From NCBI GenBank assembly GCA_002451435.1, contig DKCF01000042.1, positions 19,140 to 29,817 of the forward strand: a stretch of 10,678 nt of DNA. The letters run 5' to 3'. Below the pieces are notes generated by a model. That model made no database searches and had not been told where the DNA came from. It saw nothing but the letters and a program-made list of their open reading frames with translations. This DNA is from Bifidobacterium sp. UBA6881. GTDB lineage: Bacteria > Actinomycetota > Actinomycetes > Actinomycetales > Bifidobacteriaceae. The translations under genes were made by a program, and so were the position numbers. Below are positions 4,662-10,678 of this stretch, piece after piece; positions within the stretch are counted from its first letter, which is position 1, and each line of letters begins with the position of its first letter.

Positions 4662-6260
4662 ATGATCACGGTTCGTGATTTGGGGTGGAGGTACGCGCCG
4701 CTGACCGATGGCGCCAAACCGGTCGAAAGCCTCAGACACGTCACCTTCGACATCCATTCCGGTTCATTCGTCGGCATCATCGGGCCGACCGGCGCGGGCA
4801 AATCCACACTGTGCATGGCTTTGGCGGGCATCATCCCGAATCTGGCGGATGGCACGATGACCGGCACGGTGGAAATCAACGGAATGGACACCAGCCATCA
4901 TTCCGTATCCGCGTTGTCGGAACGCGTCGGCTATGTGCAGCAGGACCCCGAATCCCAATTGTTCTGCGCCACGGTCGAGGACGAAATCGCATTCCCTTTG
5001 GAGAACCGGGGCGTGGACCCGCAGATCATTGACCATCAGATCGACGTCATGCTCGATCTGGTCGGCATGACCGGATACCGCAAGCGCGTGCCCACCAGTC
5101 TGTCCGGCGGGCAGATGCAGCGCGTCGCCATCGCGGCGGCGCTCGCGGCCGAACCCGATGTGCTGATCCTCGATGAGCCGACGGCGGCGCTTGACCCCGA
5201 GGGACGTCAAGAGGTTTTCGATGCGTTGGAACGCATTCGCCAGACCCGCGCGATGACGGTCATCATCGCCGAGCAGGACACCGAACACATCGCCTATTGG
5301 GCGGATCAGGTGCTGTTCATGGTCAACGGCGAGCTGATCCGCAACGACGACACCAGTCTGTTCACCCGTGAGAGGGGATTGCTGGAATCCTCCGGTGTCC
5401 GCGTGGACGAAGGCCCCGTCCCCGTAGTCAAGGCGCTTGCGCGGAAAGACCATGATGAGCCGAAGGACCCCGTCATCAGCTTGAACCATGTCTCGTACCG
5501 TTACAAGCACGGCGGCAACGCGTCCTTGGCGCTCGACGATGTGAGCGTGCGCATCGAACGGGGCGCTTTCGTCGGGCTTGTCGGACGCAATGGCTCAGGC
5601 AAGACCACGCTTGCGAAGCACCTGAACGGATTGATTCGTCCGGTCAAGGGCAGCGTGGTCGTGGACGGACTCGATGTCGGCGACCACAGCGTCGGCGAAA
5701 TGGCCGCCCATGTCGGTTTCGTATTCCAGAATCCCGACCATCAGATTTTCTGCTCCACCACCAAGGACGAGATCGCATTCGGACCGACGGCGCTCGGACT
5801 GGACGGCGCCACCGTGTTCAAACGCGTCGATGAGATGCTCACTCTGTTCGACCTGCACCGCTACGAAAACGTCTCGCCGGCGACGCTCGGCTACGGAGAG
5901 CGCAGGGCCGTCGCGCTATCGTCGGTGATCGCCATGCGCACGCCCATTCTGGTGCTCGACGAGCCGACCGCGGGATTGGACCACAGGCTCGCCGCGCGCT
6001 TCCTCGGTGCGGTGGCGAAACTCAACAGTCACGGCGTCACCGTGATCATGATCAGCCACGACATGCGCGCGGTGTACCGGTACTGCACCCACGTGCTGGA
6101 AATGGATGACGGCCATGTCGTGCAATACGGGCCGATCGACCGTACCGAGCGGACGCAGCAACCGCAGACGCGCCGCCAACGCAAGCCACGCAAGTCACAC
6201 GGTCCCGTATCCGCGACGCATGTACTGCTGAAGGTCACGAAACATGAGGAGGAACACTGA
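4662..6260 (+). CDS. ecfA: Fused double ATP-binding subunit of an ECF transporter (EcfA-EcfA' / CbiO-type)
   Basis: This 532-residue protein holds two ABC ATPase domains that energise vitamin uptake at the inner membrane face. NBD1 has Walker A GPTGAGKST (41-49), Q-loop Q94, signature LSGGQ (147-151) and Walker B LILDEP (D171, E172). NBD2 has Walker A GRNGSGKTT (308-316), Q356, LVLDEP (D433, E434) and switch His466. Two key positions deviate: NBD1 has Gln205 where the H-loop histidine belongs (AEQD versus ISHD), and the NBD2 signature reads LGYGE (409-413). Both changes fall on the same composite ATP site. A linker of about 35 residues joins the domains, and a basic tail (about 491-532, TRRQRKPRK) follows NBD2. 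Fused A subunits are known in actinobacterial YkoD-like systems. The start at 4662 has AGGTGA upstream. The TGA overlaps the T-component ATG by one base. Confidence 0.93.
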   Translation: MITVRDLGWRYAPLTDGAKPVESLRHVTFDIHSGSFVGIIGPTGAGKSTLCMALAGIIPNLADGTMTGTVEINGMDTSHHSVSALSERVGYVQQDPESQLFCATVEDEIAFPLENRGVDPQIIDHQIDVMLDLVGMTGYRKRVPTSLSGGQMQRVAIAAALAAEPDVLILDEPTAALDPEGRQEVFDALERIRQTRAMTVIIAEQDTEHIAYWADQVLFMVNGELIRNDDTSLFTRERGLLESSGVRVDEGPVPVVKALARKDHDEPKDPVISLNHVSYRYKHGGNASLALDDVSVRIERGAFVGLVGRNGSGKTTLAKHLNGLIRPVKGSVVVDGLDVGDHSVGEMAAHVGFVFQNPDHQIFCSTTKDEIAFGPTALGLDGATVFKRVDEMLTLFDLHRYENVSPATLGYGERRAVALSSVIAMRTPILVLDEPTAGLDHRLAARFLGAVAKLNSHGVTVIMISHDMRAVYRYCTHVLEMDDGHVVQYGPIDRTERTQQPQTRRQRKPRKSHGPVSATHVLLKVTKHEEEH

Positions 6261-7069
6261 TGGACGCCGATCTGTATGTGCCGGGCGACGGCTGGCTGCA
6301 TCGCATCGACCCACGTGTGAAATTCCTCATCACCGTGGCATTGCTCGTGCTGTGCCTCGTATGGCGCAATTGGGCCTTCATCCTGGGTGCGTTGGTGCTT
6401 GAGCATGTGATGCTCGTCACCGACCGCATTCCCGCGGAACGCATCGCATGGGTGTGGAAGATCCTCGCGGTGATCATCGTGCTCATCGTCGTGCTATGGC
6501 CTGTTTTCGATACCGGAGGCACGCATGTGCTCCTCCAGTGGGGATGGTTCAGACTCACCCGGGAGAACCTGCTGATGGCCGTGGTGATGGGGCTGCGCAT
6601 TCCCGCGCTTGGTTTCGCCTGCTTCCTCACGCTGTTCACCACCAGCCAGACCAGGCTCATTCGCGGCATGACCGCCCTCGGCATGCCGTACAAGGCCGGA
6701 TTGACGCTGGCCACGACGCTGCGTTACATTCCCGTGTTCTTCTCCATCTTCCAATCCGTGTCGGCCGCCCAACGCGCCCGCGGACTCGACCTGGGCGGCA
6801 AAACCGACGCGACCGGCAACAAACGCAACGTGTTCACTCGACTCGTCGGCAGATTCAGGTCGTATCTGCCGATCATCGTCGCGGTGCTCATCCGCGCGTA
6901 CAAAATGAGCCAAAGCGTGGGATGGGCGATGGAATCGCGCGGACTCAACCTCAACAACGCGCGCCGCACCTACCGTGTGGCGCTGCGTATGCGCGCCGTC
7001 GACTGGATCGTCCTCGCCGTCACGGTGCTCGCCATCGGCGGCAGCGTCTGGCTGATGTTCTGGCTGTGA
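6260..7069 (+). CDS. ecfT: ECF transporter transmembrane (T) component, CbiQ/EcfT family
   Basis: A 269-residue membrane protein that links the ATPases to the S component. Hydrophobic segments lie near residues 21-50, 65-83, 105-125, 145-165 and 248-269. The two XRG signatures of the coupling helices are present: A173-R174-G175 (QRARGLD) and S226-R227-G228 (MESRGLN). The N-terminal LHRIDPRVKF (13-22) is typical of CbiQ proteins. A strong AGGAGG (6247-6252) lies seven bases before the ATG, and the start overlaps the ATPase stop (TGATG), so the two are made together. Length is normal for the family. Family is secure; substrate follows the S component and is unknown. Confidence 0.93.
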   Translation: MDADLYVPGDGWLHRIDPRVKFLITVALLVLCLVWRNWAFILGALVLEHVMLVTDRIPAERIAWVWKILAVIIVLIVVLWPVFDTGGTHVLLQWGWFRLTRENLLMAVVMGLRIPALGFACFLTLFTTSQTRLIRGMTALGMPYKAGLTLATTLRYIPVFFSIFQSVSAAQRARGLDLGGKTDATGNKRNVFTRLVGRFRSYLPIIVAVLIRAYKMSQSVGWAMESRGLNLNNARRTYRVALRMRAVDWIVLAVTVLAIGGSVWLMFWL

Positions 7070-7079
7070 CGGGGTTCGG

Positions 7080-7109
7080 CGTCCGGGCACATCGGGAAAT
7101 TCCCGGACG
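7080..7109 (+). terminator. Candidate terminator after the ECF operon
   Basis: CGTCCGGG (7080-7087) pairs perfectly with CCCGGACG (7102-7109), ten bases after the ecfT stop. The loop itself can form a smaller hairpin (CGGGAA with TTCCCG around one A), which competes with the long stem. No T-tract follows. Confidence 0.5.
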
Positions 7110-7162
7110 TACTCATACTCAAGGATGAGATGAGGATTCACCCCGACGCATGATGTTCGCGG

Positions 7163-7211
7163 ATGCCGTCGTTCCGTACCTTGGAAGTGATTCCAAGGAA
7201 AGGACGACGGC

Positions 7212-7213
<2 letters not shown>
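7163..7213 (+). promoter_or_regulatory. Nested inverted repeat enclosing the ribosome-binding site and start codon of the exporter ATPase gene
   Basis: The outer arms ATGCCGTCGT (7163-7172) and ACGACGGCAT (7204-7213) are a perfect 10-bp match, and the right arm includes the first two bases of the ATG. Inside lies a second perfect stem, CCTTGGAA (7179-7186) with TTCCAAGG (7191-7198), closed by GTGA. The Shine-Dalgarno AAAGGA (7199-7204) sits between the two right arms, and its GG can partly pair with 7173-7174. In RNA this would hide the translation start. In DNA the inner palindrome could be a repressor site. Confidence 0.6.
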
Positions 7214-8006
<793 letters not shown>

Positions 8007-8043
8007 CGTCGAAATCCGCGAAAGAAGAAGGAACAGCAGAACC

Positions 8044-10677
8044 ATGTGGTCCATAACATTGAAACTGATGCGCAAAACCAAGCGCATGCTCATTCCCGCA
8101 GGCATCGCCATCATGATCGGCGCTGCGTTCATCGCCAGCACCTTCCTGTTCGGCAACGCCATGAAGGATTCCCTGATCCGCCAGACGACGGCCATGTTCG
8201 GCGACTCCAACTACTCCATCACGCTCGACTCATCCGCGTTGAACGACAAGGAACTCAACGCGGCATACGCCACGACGGTCGGGGATTTCCACATCGACCA
8301 GCTGCGCGGCACCGAAGGCGTCGACGGCGTGCGCGTCTCCACGGAAACCGGCGTGAACGTGTCCAAAGACGGCAAGCACGTCAGTGGCGAACTCATCTCC
8401 ACCGCGAAAGACAAGGCCATGCTGCCGGTCACCATCACGCAAGGCGACCAGCCAAAGGATTCGAATGAGGTGGCGTTGCCGAAATCGCTTGCCGCGCAGC
8501 TCGACGCGCATATCGGAGACACCGTCGACATCGCGTCCCGCACCGCCGCGTCCGGCGACGGCGCCAAAGCCAAAGCCGAACAAGTGCGCGTGGTCGGCAT
8601 CGCCACCGATCCCAACGGCGCCTACTCGTACTACGGCGGCGCGATCGTGGGATCCGACAATCTTCTCGCGCTGATGCAGGGGGCCGACGATTTCAACACC
8701 GTCAACGCGATGACGGTCTACCTCGACCTGTCCGAGAACGGCAACGAAGTCGCGGCGAAAACCCTCGATGCCGTCAACCGGCTGCTGCCGAAGCATTTCA
8801 CGCTGATGGCGAAGCAGCAGGCCGGCGAACAGAATCTCAAATCGCTTGGCAACGGGGCCGATGTCGTCACCCAGTTCCTGATGTGCTTCGGTGTGCTGGC
8901 CATGCTGGTCGCGGCCCTGGTGATCGCCAACACCTTCCAAGTGCTGGTCGCGCAGCGCAGACGAACGCTTGCCCTGCTGCGCACCGTCGGCGCGACGAAA
9001 AACCAGCTGCATGGATCCGTATTGTTCGAAGCCGCGGTGCTCGGTCTCATCGCATCGACGTTCGGTGTCGGCCTTGGCGTGCTGCTCATGTGGGCATTGT
9101 GCGCAAGCGGCGTCACCGGCCAGAACATGCGGCTCGTGATCTCCTGGCAGGTGTTCGCGGTGCCGATTGCGTTCGGCGCCATCATGACGATACTGGCCTC
9201 CCTCGGATCCGCGCGGTCCGCGACCTCCGTGACCCCATTGGAGGCGCTGCGCCCGATTGAAACGGTCGACCGTCGTCGCGGCGGCATCGCGCGTGCGTCG
9301 ATCGGCGTCCTGCTGATCGTCGCCGGCATCGCATTGGCGGCCGTATCGATATGGCGGATCCAGTCTGCTGACGGCGGCGCCGCGGACGAAGCCCAATACT
9401 CCGTGACGCTGATGATGGCCATCGCGGGCGCCGCGTCGACGTTCCTCGGCATGGTGGTCACCGCGGTCTTCTGGCTGCCGGTCCTGATGAAAGGCGTCGG
9501 CGTTCTTGCGGCCTTGGCAGGCCCCTCGGCAAAAGTGGCGAACGCGAACATCCGGAAGAATCCGCGCCGCATCGCCTCGACCGGCACGGCATTGCTGATC
9601 GGCGTCACGTTGGTCTCCACCATCGCGACGGGAGCGGCCAGCTCAAAACAGACGATGAACGATGCGATCGCCACCCGATACAGCGTGGACATCGTGGCCG
9701 TGGGCGACGACATAAGCCGGAGCATGGCCGATGACGTGACCGGCATCGATGGTGTGGACGCCGCATTGTACGCTCCCGCGACGGTGGTAACCCTCGACGG
9801 AACCGATGACGAGCCGGGCGGACAGGTGCTGCTGGTCGGTGTGAGGAACGCCGACCAGGTGCGGCATGTGATGCGCGCGCGGCTCGACGATGCGAACATC
9901 ACGCCGAACGACGTGCTCATGCCGCGATACAACGCGTTGACCGGCAAGCGATTCGCCTTCGCCGGCGGCAATGCCGAATTCAAGGCCATGCATGACGGGA
10001 AGGCCGAGCATACGCTCACCTTGCACGCCGAGCAGAACGACTATCGAAGGGTCTCCGGCGATTACGCGGCGGTCGGATTCGTGGACGAACGCCACTTTTC
10101 CGACGGTGGCCTTGACGCCACCACGCATATGCTGCTGGTCAAAACCGACACCGACAAGCCGGGCGTCTCCGTCGACAACGTCTACACGCAGGTGCAGGAG
10201 GCATTGGCGGACAGCACGAACGCGACCGTCTCCGGGCCCGTCGCCGAACGTTTGCAATGGGCGCAGATGGTCGATTCCATGATGATGCTCATGGTCGGAC
10301 TCATCGCGGTGGCCGTGCTCATCGCCCTCGTCGGCGTCGCCAACACGTTGTCGCTGTCGGTGATCGAACGCACCCGCGAATCCGCGACCTTGCGCGCCAT
10401 CGGAATGACGCGAGGCCAACTGCGTGCGTCATTGGCAGTGGAGGCGTTGCTTATCGCGTTGGTATCCGGCGTGTCCGGCATCCTGCTCGGCACATTGTTC
10501 GGATGGCTCGGCGCGTATGTGGTGCTCGAACAGTTCGGCACGGTCGTCTTCCCCTTCGAATGGGGCGCCAACGGCATCGTGCTCATGGTCTCGGTCGTGG
10601 CCGCGCTTCTGGCCAGCGTGCTTCCCGCGCATCGTGCGGCGAACACCCCGCCGGTCGAGGCGCTCTCCGAAGCCTAG
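8044..10677 (+). CDS. Large FtsX-domain ABC transporter permease (double FtsX, MacB-like)
   Basis: An 877-residue membrane protein with the layout of actinobacterial double-FtsX permeases. TM1 lies near residues 16-37, followed by an extracytoplasmic MacB-like domain (about 40-275). A first FtsX core has TMs from about 278 and the conserved LLRTVGATKNQL loop near 311-322. Middle helices follow near 420-437, 454-493 and 510-533, then a second outer domain (about 535-740). The final FtsX core (about 746-865) has a matching LRAIGMTRGQL near 783-793. The frame is open back to an ATG at 7957, but that overlaps the ATPase gene by 50 bases. The ATG at 8044 has AAGGA (8028-8032) and gives the usual MWxxTLK start. 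It follows the ATPase by 37 bases. Substrate unknown; export of a lipid, peptide or drug, or envelope remodelling, are possible. The stop lies one base before the window end. Confidence 0.92.
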   Translation: MWSITLKLMRKTKRMLIPAGIAIMIGAAFIASTFLFGNAMKDSLIRQTTAMFGDSNYSITLDSSALNDKELNAAYATTVGDFHIDQLRGTEGVDGVRVSTETGVNVSKDGKHVSGELISTAKDKAMLPVTITQGDQPKDSNEVALPKSLAAQLDAHIGDTVDIASRTAASGDGAKAKAEQVRVVGIATDPNGAYSYYGGAIVGSDNLLALMQGADDFNTVNAMTVYLDLSENGNEVAAKTLDAVNRLLPKHFTLMAKQQAGEQNLKSLGNGADVVTQFLMCFGVLAMLVAALVIANTFQVLVAQRRRTLALLRTVGATKNQLHGSVLFEAAVLGLIASTFGVGLGVLLMWALCASGVTGQNMRLVISWQVFAVPIAFGAIMTILASLGSARSATSVTPLEALRPIETVDRRRGGIARASIGVLLIVAGIALAAVSIWRIQSADGGAADEAQYSVTLMMAIAGAASTFLGMVVTAVFWLPVLMKGVGVLAALAGPSAKVANANIRKNPRRIASTGTALLIGVTLVSTIATGAASSKQTMNDAIATRYSVDIVAVGDDISRSMADDVTGIDGVDAALYAPATVVTLDGTDDEPGGQVLLVGVRNADQVRHVMRARLDDANITPNDVLMPRYNALTGKRFAFAGGNAEFKAMHDGKAEHTLTLHAEQNDYRRVSGDYAAVGFVDERHFSDGGLDATTHMLLVKTDTDKPGVSVDNVYTQVQEALADSTNATVSGPVAERLQWAQMVDSMMMLMVGLIAVAVLIALVGVANTLSLSVIERTRESATLRAIGMTRGQLRASLAVEALLIALVSGVSGILLGTLFGWLGAYVVLEQFGTVVFPFEWGANGIVLMVSVVAALLASVLPAHRAANTPPVEALSEA

Positions 10678-10678
10678 T

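Noticed and set aside
8718..10019. 433-codon minus-strand open frame inside the permease gene
   Set aside because: Antisense shadow, Ser/Thr/Ala-rich with no motif; the plus-strand FtsX protein is clearly real.

Overview
This 10.7 kb window is a high-GC, densely coded bacterial chromosome segment. Gene content, MetY and PdxY sequence character, and long perfect-stem terminators suggest an actinobacterium, most likely a Bifidobacterium. That assignment comes from recognition, not from a database search. There are nine protein-coding genes, one cut by the left edge. I see no RNA genes, mobile elements or CRISPR arrays.

Left part (1-1992, minus strand): pdxY (pyridoxal/pyridoxamine kinase) is followed by a GC-rich hairpin. 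Then comes a 222-bp spacer with a cluster of DnaA-box-like 9-mers, then yraN and comM (yifB). yraN and comM overlap by one base. This is the usual yraN-comM order seen near dprA.

Middle (1993-3745, plus strand): a 329-bp divergent spacer precedes metY (O-acetylhomoserine sulfhydrylase). The gene uses only CCG for its 19 prolines, which suggests high expression. It ends in a 20-bp perfect-stem hairpin.

ECF transporter block (3989-7069): a substrate-specific S component, a fused double ATPase and a T component form one complete ECF vitamin or micronutrient importer. A hairpin with two alternative pairings lies between the S gene and the ATPase gene. A LacI-type palindrome lies at the probable promoter. 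The substrate cannot be read from sequence; a thiamine precursor or vitamin B6 are the candidates I would test. The double ATPase appears to have one canonical and one degenerate ATP site.

Right part (7212-10677): a MacB/LolD-type ATPase and an 877-residue double-FtsX permease form a two-gene ABC export or mechanotransmission unit. The Shine-Dalgarno sequence and start codon of its first gene lie inside a nested inverted repeat, the most notable non-coding signal in the window. No wholly new multi-gene system is evident; the unusual material is mostly regulatory.
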